DNA from: Candidatus Sericytochromatia bacterium
GTDB taxonomy: Bacteria > Cyanobacteriota > Sericytochromatia > S15B-MN24 > JAQBPE01
DNA length: 64,000 bases
Assembly: GCA_035285325.1 (NCBI GenBank)
Contig: JAYKJB010000005.1
Coordinates: 1 to 64,000 of the forward strand
Direction of reading: 5' to 3'
Shown in pieces: positions 46,260 through 54,058 of the stretch. The position numbers were made by a program, and so were the translations under genes. The stretch's first letter is position 1. Every line of letters begins with the position of its first letter. The notes under the pieces are model-generated. The model saw only the letters and a program-made list of their open reading frames with translations, was not told the DNA's origin and did no database searches.

Positions 46260-48839
46260 CTAAAAGTAAAGCTCTTCCATAATCAAGCGTGTCTCTGCGA
46301 TGTTAATCGTCCCAGTTGCGCTATCATCTGCGTCGGTGTTGTTATTGCCGACCCCCAGGTTGAGATCGACCTCCAATCGCTGGGGAGCTGTATTCCCGGG
46401 AGTACCGTAATCCAAAATTCCCAGGACGGGGAAACTCGCCGACCAAGCATTGTTGACTGAGCCGTACAGCACTTGCCTGTAGATCGTATTCATGGTTCCC
46501 CCGGCATTCCCGACCCGGACCTCGACCTGAGCGAGTCCAAGTGTGGCCGTGGCAGACCGGGCATGGATCGTTACATAACCAGACACCTTGACGCCCCGGC
46601 CCAGTGGCGTGGCGGTGATACCATTTTGGCCGATCAGGTTGTGGGTACCAGCGATCTTGGTGACGGGGGGCCCCACCGTCAATCCATTGTTGGTGGTGAA
46701 AGATCGGGTTGTGGTATTGGGAGAGTTGACGGTGATCCAACCAGTCTGTGCAACGGTCGAGAAGCGCGCGGCGTTCAAGAGTGGGGCTTGCTCGCCCCCA
46801 ATCCCGACAAAACTGTCGACGGGGAACGGCGTTCCAGCCACTACGTTGCCAGGATAGCCAAGCGGTGTCACGGTCAGGACATTGCCGGCCTTGGAAACCA
46901 GGCGCACGTGGACCCGGTTCGTGTTGGTGGGATGGGACACGATCAGCACACTGTTCGGTACGAAGCTGTCGCCATTGCCCACCGTGATGGTGCCGTTCAC
47001 GCCAAAATTGGTGGTGGTGTACTCAGCGGTGGTCCTGGAGACCGACCCCACGTCGCCCTTGGCTCCCGTTGGGCCCGTCGCCCCTGCGGCCGCGATGTTG
47101 GCGCCGGCGCTGAAGGTCACAGGGAAAGCGGTGTCACTGGGAGACCCCAGGGCGACCAGGCTCAGAACGTTGGTGGCTGGTTTTCCATCGATGCGCGCGT
47201 GGATGCGCGTGGTGCCTTCGGTGACGACCACGAAGCCGCCCACCACGAAGGCCGCGCTGTCGACCACGTTCACGTTGACGGCGCTGGTGTTGTTGGCGGC
47301 GGTGTAGGTGGCAGCCGCCGCGATGGTCGTGATGGGCGAGGAACCCGTGGCGCCCTGCAGGCCTTGGGGGCCCGGCGCGCCGGCTGCGCTGACAAAGGAA
47401 CCGATGGCGAAGGTCTGGGAGGCGGCTGCATCGCCGGTGGCATTCAGGGGCGCAATTCGCAGGGTTCCCGAGGCCTTGCCGTCGACCCGCGCGAAGATAC
47501 GCTTGGCGTTGTCACTGAGCAGAATGGTCGCATTCGGAGCGAAGGCGGTATTATCGGCGACGGTGAGATCCGACACGACCCCGGCGGTGGTGACCGTGTA
47601 GGGGGCCGTGATGGTGGTGAATGGCGTGGCGCCCGGCGCGCCTTGAGGCCCCACCTCGCCCGCGACCGCGATGAAGGTGCCCGCATTGAAGGTGAATCCC
47701 GTGGCCGCGTCGCCGGGGGCGTTCAGCGGCGTGATGTTCAAGGTGGTGGCGGTCTTGGTGTTGAGTCGGGCGTGGATGCGCTGGGTGCCGTTGGTCACGA
47801 TCACCACGCCCTGTTCCACGAAGGCAAGGGTGCTGGAATCCACCGTGATCGTGCCGGCGGTGCCGGCGGGTACGGTGTAGGCGTTGCCGGTGGCAATCTT
47901 TGTCACCGGGGAGGGGCCGACCAACCCTTGGGAGCCTTGGGGCCCCTGCGCCCCCACGACAGCCACGCTGGTGCCGGTGGTGAAGGTGGTTCCGTCCGGG
48001 GCATTGGCCGGCGTGCTGACCGGCAAGAAGGTCAGCTGCGTGGCGGTTTTGCCCTTGAGTTCCACGTAGAGCTTGTTGGTCCCCTGAGAGAGCAGCAGAA
48101 TGCTGCCCTCGATGAAGGGCGCGGTGTTGGCCACGGTCACGGTGGCCTGGGTCGCCGCCGAGGTGTAGTTGGCGGTGGTGTTCGTGATGGGAGAGGCGCC
48201 GACCGTGCCGGGGTCGCCTTGGTTTCCTTTTTCGCCCGGGACACCCTGAACGCCACGCAAACCGGCGATACCCACCGTCGATCCAACCGGGAAGTTGGTA
48301 CCCACCGCGGCGTCGCCCCCGTAGTTCAGGGGCGTGAGCCGCAGGCCCCGCTCGGGGGTGCCGGTCACCAGGGCGTGAAAGCGGCCTGCAACCCCAGCCG
48401 ATACCACCACGATCGCCCCCGGCGCGAAGCCAAGTTCCCGCTCCACGGGGAGGGTCGTGTCAGCGAGGTTGAGGGAGTATGCCGCAGTGGTGACGGTCAC
48501 CGGGTTGGCGCCGGCCGGGCCCTGCTGTCCCACCCCCGTCGGGCCGCGGGCCCCCTCAGGGCCGGTATCGCCCTTGTCTCCCTTCGGTCCAACCCCGCCC
48601 GTGTCCCCCTTGGGTCCAGCCGGACCCGTAGCGCCAGCGGCACCGGGGTCGCCCTTGTCGCCCTTTGGCCCGATCAGCCCGGTGCTGGTGGTGCCCGTGG
48701 CCAGTGAGGCTGGCAGCTTGGCGGCCCGGATGCTGTTGGTGGCGAACGGCAGCGCTCCCCCGCAAGCAGTGGCGTTTAGCGCCAGCAGGGACGACAGGAC
48801 CGTGATGGTGGACCGGGGCGGGAAGCGTCGGGCGGCCAT
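46260..48839 (-). CDS. Collagen-like lipoprotein with six beta-rich repeats
   Basis: Protein of 859 aa. The signal ends in the lipobox ATAC with Cys26. Residues 54-110 are a nearly continuous collagen-like Gly-X-Y region (about 18 triplets, with a break near 103). Six repeats of about 80-90 residues then begin near 113, 216, 310, 405, 501 and 600. Each has a strand-rich body ending in a pattern like RIHARLDGK...L.I.PLN.PGDAA...F..GS, and each is joined to the next by a short Gly-X-Y linker (GPQGLQGATG and similar). A different C-terminal beta domain (685-859) completes it. The layout suggests a rod-like or fibre-forming adhesin. I know no named family for the repeat. Confidence 0.82.
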   Translation of the reverse strand: MAARRFPPRSTITVLSSLLALNATACGGALPFATNSIRAAKLPASLATGTTSTGLIGPKGDKGDPGAAGATGPAGPKGDTGGVGPKGDKGDTGPEGARGPTGVGQQGPAGANPVTVTTAAYSLNLADTTLPVERELGFAPGAIVVVSAGVAGRFHALVTGTPERGLRLTPLNYGGDAAVGTNFPVGSTVGIAGLRGVQGVPGEKGNQGDPGTVGASPITNTTANYTSAATQATVTVANTAPFIEGSILLLSQGTNKLYVELKGKTATQLTFLPVSTPANAPDGTTFTTGTSVAVVGAQGPQGSQGLVGPSPVTKIATGNAYTVPAGTAGTITVDSSTLAFVEQGVVIVTNGTQRIHARLNTKTATTLNITPLNAPGDAATGFTFNAGTFIAVAGEVGPQGAPGATPFTTITAPYTVTTAGVVSDLTVADNTAFAPNATILLSDNAKRIFARVDGKASGTLRIAPLNATGDAAASQTFAIGSFVSAAGAPGPQGLQGATGSSPITTIAAAATYTAANNTSAVNVNVVDSAAFVVGGFVVVTEGTTRIHARIDGKPATNVLSLVALGSPSDTAFPVTFSAGANIAAAGATGPTGAKGDVGSVSRTTAEYTTTNFGVNGTITVGNGDSFVPNSVLIVSHPTNTNRVHVRLVSKAGNVLTVTPLGYPGNVVAGTPFPVDSFVGIGGEQAPLLNAARFSTVAQTGWITVNSPNTTTRSFTTNNGLTVGPPVTKIAGTHNLIGQNGITATPLGRGVKVSGYVTIHARSATATLGLAQVEVRVGNAGGTMNTIYRQVLYGSVNNAWSASFPVLGILDYGTPGNTAPQRLEVDLNLGVGNNNTDADDSATGTINIAETRLIMEELYF

Positions 48840-49153
48840 TTGCTTGACTCCAGAGCTAACTTACCTGAGACATTGCGCATTGAAACGCGAAAACCGTCGG
48901 CGTGGGCACGGCTTGCGGCTTTCTCCGCGAGCCCACTGCCGACCCCGGCGCGTGGGCTCGCGCTGTCCCGTTCGACCTTGCAGGTTGTCCGCTGGTCGGT
49001 CTGCGATCTTGCGCACCCGTCCAACAAATCACAGTTTTCATATGCCACCTTGTTTCATAATGTAACCTGACTACAGAGAACGCTCCGCGCGGCCGACCAT
49101 CATGAGATGGCGGGCGGCCCCTCCGGACCAGCAGGCCAGGAAAGGATCCCTCG
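48840..49153. other. 314-bp divergent intergenic region between the collagen-like and Kelch genes
   Basis: No gene is supported. An AT-rich block near 49030-49070 (CATATGCC, TTGTTTCATAATG) is the only promoter-like part and could serve one or both flanking surface-protein genes. The rest is GC-rich and shows no strong repeat. Confidence 0.45.
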
Positions 49154-50866
49154 GTGTCACGCAAGCCCCAGGACCCATCGAACGAGATGTCCGCAGCGTC
49201 GCTTCACGGGCGTCATTCGCTGGTCGCTTGCCTGTTGCTCACGGCGCTGATGAGTCAGATCGTGGTCGGCTGCGACGACGTGCCCAACACGGTCACGATG
49301 GCTGGCGGCGCCTCCTCGCCCGCACCTTCGCCCTCCCCCTCGGCTTCCGGTTCGCCGGGTGCAGCGGGAGACCCGGCGGCCAGCGGCACGGTTGAGGCCA
49401 ACCCCTCCGCCACGCCGACCGCGGCCACCGATGTGCCCGATTCGGCTCAGCCTGTCGCCAGTGCCTCGGTGCCGGTAATGCCCACGCCCACCCCGCGCCC
49501 GACGCCGGCGCCGCTCAGCACCCCGGTGCCGGCCGTCAAGCTGTCTTTCCTGTCGCCCACGTCGAGCACCGATTTCACTCAGGATAAGATCCAGGTCAAG
49601 TTGAAAATCGAGGTTCCGCTGGGCACGGACATCAAGATCGACCGGATGGCCCTGCTCTATGACGGGGTGGAACTGGAGACCAAGAAGGGGGGGACCGACC
49701 TCGAATTCATTCTGGACGAGTGGAACCCTCACGTGGTGAAGGATTTCAAGGGGTCCAAGGCCTCGGTGGTCACGCCCAAGCGCTTCGGGCAACACACCCT
49801 GCGCGGAGAGGTCTACACCGCGGCGGGCGCCAGGTCCGAGGTCGAATTCACGTTCGACAAGCCTCTGCTGTTCAAGGGGTGGGTCAATACCAGCCCCTAC
49901 AACTTCGCCGTCCTGCCGACGCTGACCCCCCCTCGCGCCCATCATGCCGTGGTCGGGGTCACGCGTCCCAGCAACGGCGATCTGTTCGCCTGGTTCGGCG
50001 TGAGTGCCACCACGCCGGAGTTCGACGGCTTGTTCCGGCTGCCCATCAATCCCACTCTGCCGCGTGGTTGGAGCGCGGAACCGGCGACCGGTACCAACTA
50101 TCGTCGGGCAGCTGGCGTCGCGGGCATTAACAATCTGCTGTATCTGATTGGGGGCGAGGTCCGTACGGGGCCAGGGGCCCTGATTCCTTCCAATGACGTT
50201 TCGGTGTATGACATCACCCGCAACGAGTTCAATGCGGCCGTGCCCGACCTCCCGACCACCCTGGTGGACCCGGCGGTCACGGTCCATCAGGGTTTCCTGT
50301 ATGCCTGCGGAGGCTACCTGGATACCAGCGTATCCAAGACCGTTTCCACGCTCTATCGCATCGAACTGGACGGTTCCGGCGCGGTCAAGGGGCTGGCCTG
50401 GACCAAGCTACCGGATGTCCCGAAAGAGGCAGGCCGCTCCGGTGCGCGCCTGGTCGGCATTGGTCGCAACCTTTACATGGTTGGGGGAACCAAGAAGACC
50501 GGGGTCAAGGACCGAACCATCATGCGTTACAACCTGGACGCCAGTGCCTGGTCCGAGGAGCCGGACCTGCTACCACGCGGCGTCGACCACCCGGTGGCGG
50601 TCAATCTGGCTGAAAAACTTTGGATCTTCGGGGGCGACGACAGCGATGCGACCAAGAGCGTGAGTAGCACAGCCATCCGTTACGACCCCCTGACGCGCAC
50701 GGCGAAGGCGATGGGCGGCGCGGCCGACTTCCCCACCGGTCGCGAGCGAGCCGGCGCCGGATACGCCATCGTCGACAATTACCTGTACGTGGTGGGCGGC
50801 TATGCCTATGACCCGGCGGGTGCCCCGGTGTACCTGTCGGATGTGATTCGCGCCGACGCGCTATGA
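49154..50866 (+). CDS. Kelch-repeat lipoprotein (second, related to the one at 44.7 kb)
   Basis: Lipoprotein of 570 aa with the lipobox VVGC (Cys40 from the GTG at 49154, which has AGGAAAGGA upstream; an ATG at 49187 gives a shorter signal). A long Pro/Ser/Ala spacer is followed by the same Ig-like domain as its paralogue (STDFTQDKIQV... LYDGVELE... LDEWNP). At least five Kelch blades follow (LYLIGG, FLYACGG, LYMVGG, LWIFGG, LYVVGG). The two genes bracket the collagen-like gene. Ligand unknown. Confidence 0.84.
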   Translation: MSRKPQDPSNEMSAASLHGRHSLVACLLLTALMSQIVVGCDDVPNTVTMAGGASSPAPSPSPSASGSPGAAGDPAASGTVEANPSATPTAATDVPDSAQPVASASVPVMPTPTPRPTPAPLSTPVPAVKLSFLSPTSSTDFTQDKIQVKLKIEVPLGTDIKIDRMALLYDGVELETKKGGTDLEFILDEWNPHVVKDFKGSKASVVTPKRFGQHTLRGEVYTAAGARSEVEFTFDKPLLFKGWVNTSPYNFAVLPTLTPPRAHHAVVGVTRPSNGDLFAWFGVSATTPEFDGLFRLPINPTLPRGWSAEPATGTNYRRAAGVAGINNLLYLIGGEVRTGPGALIPSNDVSVYDITRNEFNAAVPDLPTTLVDPAVTVHQGFLYACGGYLDTSVSKTVSTLYRIELDGSGAVKGLAWTKLPDVPKEAGRSGARLVGIGRNLYMVGGTKKTGVKDRTIMRYNLDASAWSEEPDLLPRGVDHPVAVNLAEKLWIFGGDDSDATKSVSSTAIRYDPLTRTAKAMGGAADFPTGRERAGAGYAIVDNYLYVVGGYAYDPAGAPVYLSDVIRADAL

Positions 50867-50871
50867 TCGCG

Positions 50872-50894
50872 TCCAGCCCCATGATGGGGCTGGA
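50872..50894 (+). terminator. Hairpin after the second Kelch gene
   Basis: TCCAGCCCCAT pairs perfectly with ATGGGGCTGGA, starting 5 nt after the stop codon. An 11-bp stem, of which about 9 bp can form around a small loop. No T tract, so termination efficiency is uncertain. Confidence 0.6.
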
Positions 50895-50989
50895 ACCCGG
50901 GTGGTCTGACACGACCGCCTGAATGGAGCGGCGCCCATGTCACGGGCACCGACGTCTTGCTCCGGCGCTTGGAAAGGCGGGTTGGACAC

Positions 50990-51880
50990 GTGGATGCATT
51001 TCAGGCCATCACCCTGGGCATTGTGCAAGGACTGACGGAATTTCTGCCGATCAGCAGCACCGCCCACCTGACGCTGGTGCCGTGGGCGCTTGGCTGGCAG
51101 GACCCGGGGTTGACCTTTGACGTCGCTTTGCACGTGGGCACCTTGGTGGCCGTGACCGTCTACTTCTTTTCCGACCTGCGCCAGCTGGCCGTGGCCTGGC
51201 TGCGCAGCATCTGGGGCTTCTTCCAGCCCCGTCCACCTCGCTCGCTGGGGGCGGCCGCCTTGGAGCCTCCGGCCGAATCGCCCCGCGACCCCTACGGCCT
51301 CCTGGCCTGGCTGGTCATCGCGGGCTCAGTGCCAGCCGTGCTGGCCGGGCTCACGCTGGAGAAGTGGATCGCCACCACCCTGCGGTCGCCGCTGGTGATT
51401 GCCGGCGCCCTGATCGGGGTGGCGGTGCTGATTGCGATGGGCGATCGCCTCACGCGCGCCTCACGAGCCTGGACCAGCATCACCCTCAAGGATGCCTTGC
51501 TGATCGGGTTGGCGCAGGCCTGCGCCCTGGTCCCAGGCGTCTCCCGCAGCGGCGCCACCATGACCATGGGCCTGTTCCTGGGGCTGACGCGCAAGGACGC
51601 CGCCCGCTTCTCCTTCCTGCTGGGCTTCCCCGTGATTCTGGGCAGCACGGTCTTCAAGTTGCGGCACATCTTCGAAGACGCCGCGCTGCAGGCACTGGCG
51701 CCCTGGATGGCGCTGGGCGCCGCCACGGCCGCCATCAGCGGCTATGCTTGCATCCATTTCCTGCTGCGCTTCCTGGCGACTCAGACCATGACCGTGTTCG
51801 TGGTCTACCGGATCCTGCTTGGATTGCTGATCATCGGGCTGGTGCAGGCGGGCCTGCCCTTGCCGATGCACGCGGATTGA
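50990..51880 (+). CDS. uppP: Undecaprenyl-diphosphatase UppP (BacA)
   Basis: Integral membrane enzyme of 296 aa that recycles undecaprenyl diphosphate for peptidoglycan and glycan export. Both catalytic segments are present: EFLPISSTAHL near residue 16 and PGVSRSGATMTMGLFLGLTRKDAARFSFLL in the second half. About eight hydrophobic segments. The GTG at 50990 fits the usual N-terminus (DAFQAITLGIVQGLTEF). A loop at about 80-105 is Pro/Ala-rich and longer than usual. It may be co-transcribed with the short gene that follows. Confidence 0.95.
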   Translation: MDAFQAITLGIVQGLTEFLPISSTAHLTLVPWALGWQDPGLTFDVALHVGTLVAVTVYFFSDLRQLAVAWLRSIWGFFQPRPPRSLGAAALEPPAESPRDPYGLLAWLVIAGSVPAVLAGLTLEKWIATTLRSPLVIAGALIGVAVLIAMGDRLTRASRAWTSITLKDALLIGLAQACALVPGVSRSGATMTMGLFLGLTRKDAARFSFLLGFPVILGSTVFKLRHIFEDAALQALAPWMALGAATAAISGYACIHFLLRFLATQTMTVFVVYRILLGLLIIGLVQAGLPLPMHAD

Positions 51881-51896
51881 CGCGCTGGCATTCCCC

Positions 51897-52103
51897 GTGG
51901 AGCCGATCACCGTCTACTTGCAGGGCCAACCTGTGGGCCTGCGACAGGGCGCCCGGGTCTGGATGCTGGAGGCGCATCTCGAGCCGCCGGACCAGGCCCT
52001 GATGAAGGCCGAACAGGCTTGGTTTTGCGACGCCGCCGGTCACGAACTGGGGTCGCAGGGCGCGCTGGTCGATGGGCAGCGCGTGTTCGTCTGTTATCGC
52101 TGA
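51897..52103 (+). CDS. Small hypothetical protein, 68 aa
   Basis: Begins with GTG 16 nt after uppP and reads MEPITVYLQGQPVGLRQGARVWMLEAHL. It has strand-rich, balanced composition and no membrane segment. It could be a small beta-grasp-like domain such as ThiS/MoaD-type (EPITVYLQGQPV...), but the C-terminal GlyGly is missing. Coding status rests on reading frame, spacing and composition only. Confidence 0.5.
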   Translation: MEPITVYLQGQPVGLRQGARVWMLEAHLEPPDQALMKAEQAWFCDAAGHELGSQGALVDGQRVFVCYR

Positions 52104-52119
52104 CCGTTCGGATTCAGCG

Positions 52120-52710
52120 TCAGTCTTCCCGGCGGTGCCGACGTTCCGTGGCCAGCGCGGTCAGCAGCCAGACGCAACCGGCCAGGGCGATGTTCCGCAC
52201 GAGTTCGTAGATGGCGAAGGTGGTGTAGCGGAGACCGGCCGGGTCAGCCGGCGACAGCGTGCGGTTCATTTCCGAGAGCCAGCGGCCGGTATCGACCACG
52301 CCCCAGAGCACGAAGGCGATCGCCGCCACACGCAGCAGCGGGACCCAGCGCAGGGGCCTGGACAGGGAGGCTCCCACGCCCCGCCGGCGTGCACGCAGGC
52401 CGCGTGGCCGGTCCTGCCCCAGCGCGGCCTCGACGTCCATCAGGGGCATGCCGCCCACGGCAGGAAGGTCCAGTTCGCCGCCGCAGCTCTGACAAGCCGA
52501 CGCATGATGGGGGCTGGATTTCCCACACAGGCTGCAAACCAAGAACGAGCGCGACAGGTCGATGATCTGGGCGGGTTCCGGGCGCTCCTGAGGAATGGGC
52601 AGCTCGTGGAAGCAGTGGCGGCAGCGGCGTGCAATCGGTAAGTTGCTGTTTCCGCACCGTGGGCACGGGGATTCCAGCCTCAGATCCGATTCCGCCATCC
52701 CCTTTTCCAT
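52120..52710 (-). CDS. Zinc-ribbon membrane protein
   Basis: Protein of 196 aa with two zinc-ribbon pairs near the N-terminus (CPRCGNSNLPIARRCRHC and CSLCGKSSPHHASACQSC). A basic region follows, then two transmembrane segments (LRVAAIAFVLWGVVDTGRWL and YELVRNIALAGCVWLLTAL). Function unknown; such proteins often sense or scaffold at the membrane. The ATG at 52710 was preferred over a second ATG at 52698, which lacks room for a ribosome binding site. Confidence 0.7.
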   Translation of the reverse strand: MEKGMAESDLRLESPCPRCGNSNLPIARRCRHCFHELPIPQERPEPAQIIDLSRSFLVCSLCGKSSPHHASACQSCGGELDLPAVGGMPLMDVEAALGQDRPRGLRARRRGVGASLSRPLRWVPLLRVAAIAFVLWGVVDTGRWLSEMNRTLSPADPAGLRYTTFAIYELVRNIALAGCVWLLTALATERRHRRED

Positions 52711-52862
52711 TGCCGTTGCGTCATCTCCCGCGCCCGCGCGACCGGCTGACCCGGTGGCCTGCCCTGTGGGCAGAGGCGCCCTCACGCGTAGATCATAGCA
52801 GGCTCGGGTCGGTCTGCCCAGAGCGAGCGGGAACGGATTCACCCTCGCCGTGCCCGGTGGTC

Positions 52863-53450
52863 TCAGCGTTCTGGCGGTTGCGGTTGCAGTTCAGCCAGCA
52901 CCCTGTCGTAGTGGAGAATTTCCGGCCGCAACTGGGCGACCAGGCGCTTCAGGTGGGGATATCGCTGCACGTAGCGGGGGTGCTTGCGGCCCTTGCGGAT
53001 GTCGTCAATGTGGAAGCAGGCCAGGTCAACGCAACCGATGAAGTGCCAGCGGTAGCCAAAGATTCGGTGCTGCCGACGAAAGGCGTCGATGTCCATCTCC
53101 GACATCCAGAGGAGCTGGTCGATGCGGCGTCGTAGCTTGGTCAGGTCGTCATCGAAGCAGGCCGGATGCGTATGAAACGCTCCGAGGGCCGTCACATCCA
53201 GCGCGTCGGGGTCGCAACGATAGCGAACGCCCACGAGCTTGCGCGTGCTGGAATGGAACACGCCGGTGGTCAGGTTCTGGTAGGCTTGAATCAGGTTCTC
53301 CGCGCCCCCCATCACCCCGCCGCATTCGTCGAACACGTGGATGCCTTCGCGGTGGGCCACCACCCGGTGGTTGCGGTTCGTCAGCGTATTGACCATGTTC
53401 AGGCCAAATTCCTGAACGAATTGTTCGTGGAGGACAGGGTCAATGAACAC
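52863..53450 (-). CDS. JAB/JAMM-like metallohydrolase candidate
   Basis: Protein of 195 aa. ALGAFHTHPACFDDD places His93-X-His95-Pro on a strand as in JAMM/MPN+ metalloproteases. Ser117-X-X-Asp120 follows, but 21 residues after HTHP rather than the usual 7-10. Acidic residues earlier (Glu35, Glu42) could supply the general base. Cysteines and a C-terminal helical part (KHPRYVQRYPHLKRLVAQLRPEILHYD) are extra. The GTG at 53450 has GGAG 10 nt upstream. Family assignment is tentative. Confidence 0.55.
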   Translation of the reverse strand: MFIDPVLHEQFVQEFGLNMVNTLTNRNHRVVAHREGIHVFDECGGVMGGAENLIQAYQNLTTGVFHSSTRKLVGVRYRCDPDALDVTALGAFHTHPACFDDDLTKLRRRIDQLLWMSEMDIDAFRRQHRIFGYRWHFIGCVDLACFHIDDIRKGRKHPRYVQRYPHLKRLVAQLRPEILHYDRVLAELQPQPPER

Positions 53451-53559
53451 GAAGCTGGTTCTCCGACGGCGGCCGTCTGGGCGTGAGCGCACTCCTGCGG
53501 TGAAATTTCGTCCAAAAGTCCACCCAACTGCACCCAACTTTTGTTAAGAGCGCCTTCGC

Positions 53560-54048
53560 TTGTTTGATATTGTGCCCTGGCAAGACGTTCCCCACCTGAG
53601 GCCCCTCGTCAGGCATTTCTTCGATATGGCCGTGCTGGAAGCCTACCCCGAGCTCTTGCAACTGGGGGCCGTGACCCGTCGAGAGCGTCTCGACGCGCTG
53701 CGGGAGCGCCACGAGGAAGTGCCGGACCGGCGCATCTGGCTGGCCAGGCGTGAGCGGGAGGTATGCGGTATGGTCTGGCTGGAGCCCGAGTGGCACCCCA
53801 TCACGGAAGTGGGACACTGGTTGGTCGTCTCTCTGGCCGTTGAGCCCGCCTGGCGACGTCAGGGCATCGCCGGCGGTTTGCTCCGGCACGCGCTGAAAGA
53901 AGCCAACGCCCACGCGCCCCTGCCGGCACGTTTGTTCGTTGCCGCCCACAATACGGCCGCCCGGTCGCTTTATCAGCGGATGGGCTTCACACCCACGACG
54001 CTGGAGCTTCGCCGGACGCCTGAGCCGCCCGCGACGCCCCCCGACTGA
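53560..54048 (+). CDS. GNAT-family N-acetyltransferase
   Basis: Single GNAT domain, 162 aa, with LAVEPAWRRQGIAGGLLRHAL as the acetyl-CoA loop and HNTAARSLYQRMGFTPTT as motif B. It starts at TTG with a weak ribosome binding site; the first residues (FDIVPWQDVPHLRPLVRHFF) fit the fold, so a later start is unlikely. Convergent with the amidase gene, 10 bp apart. Confidence 0.82.
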   Translation: MFDIVPWQDVPHLRPLVRHFFDMAVLEAYPELLQLGAVTRRERLDALRERHEEVPDRRIWLARREREVCGMVWLEPEWHPITEVGHWLVVSLAVEPAWRRQGIAGGLLRHALKEANAHAPLPARLFVAAHNTAARSLYQRMGFTPTTLELRRTPEPPATPPD

Positions 54049-54058
54049 GCGGCTTCCA

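Noticed and set aside
46850-48700. Regular DNA repeats that could suggest a CRISPR array
   Set aside because: They are coding repeats with variable units of about 250-300 bp, not short identical repeats with spacers.
46473-48707. 744-aa open frame on the plus strand opposite the collagen-like gene
   Set aside because: The frame is an antisense by-product of the Gly-rich repeats; it has repetitive Gly/Arg composition and no start signal.
53521-53545. Short direct repeat CACCCAACT near the GNAT start
   Set aside because: Only two copies of 9 bp, too short to interpret.
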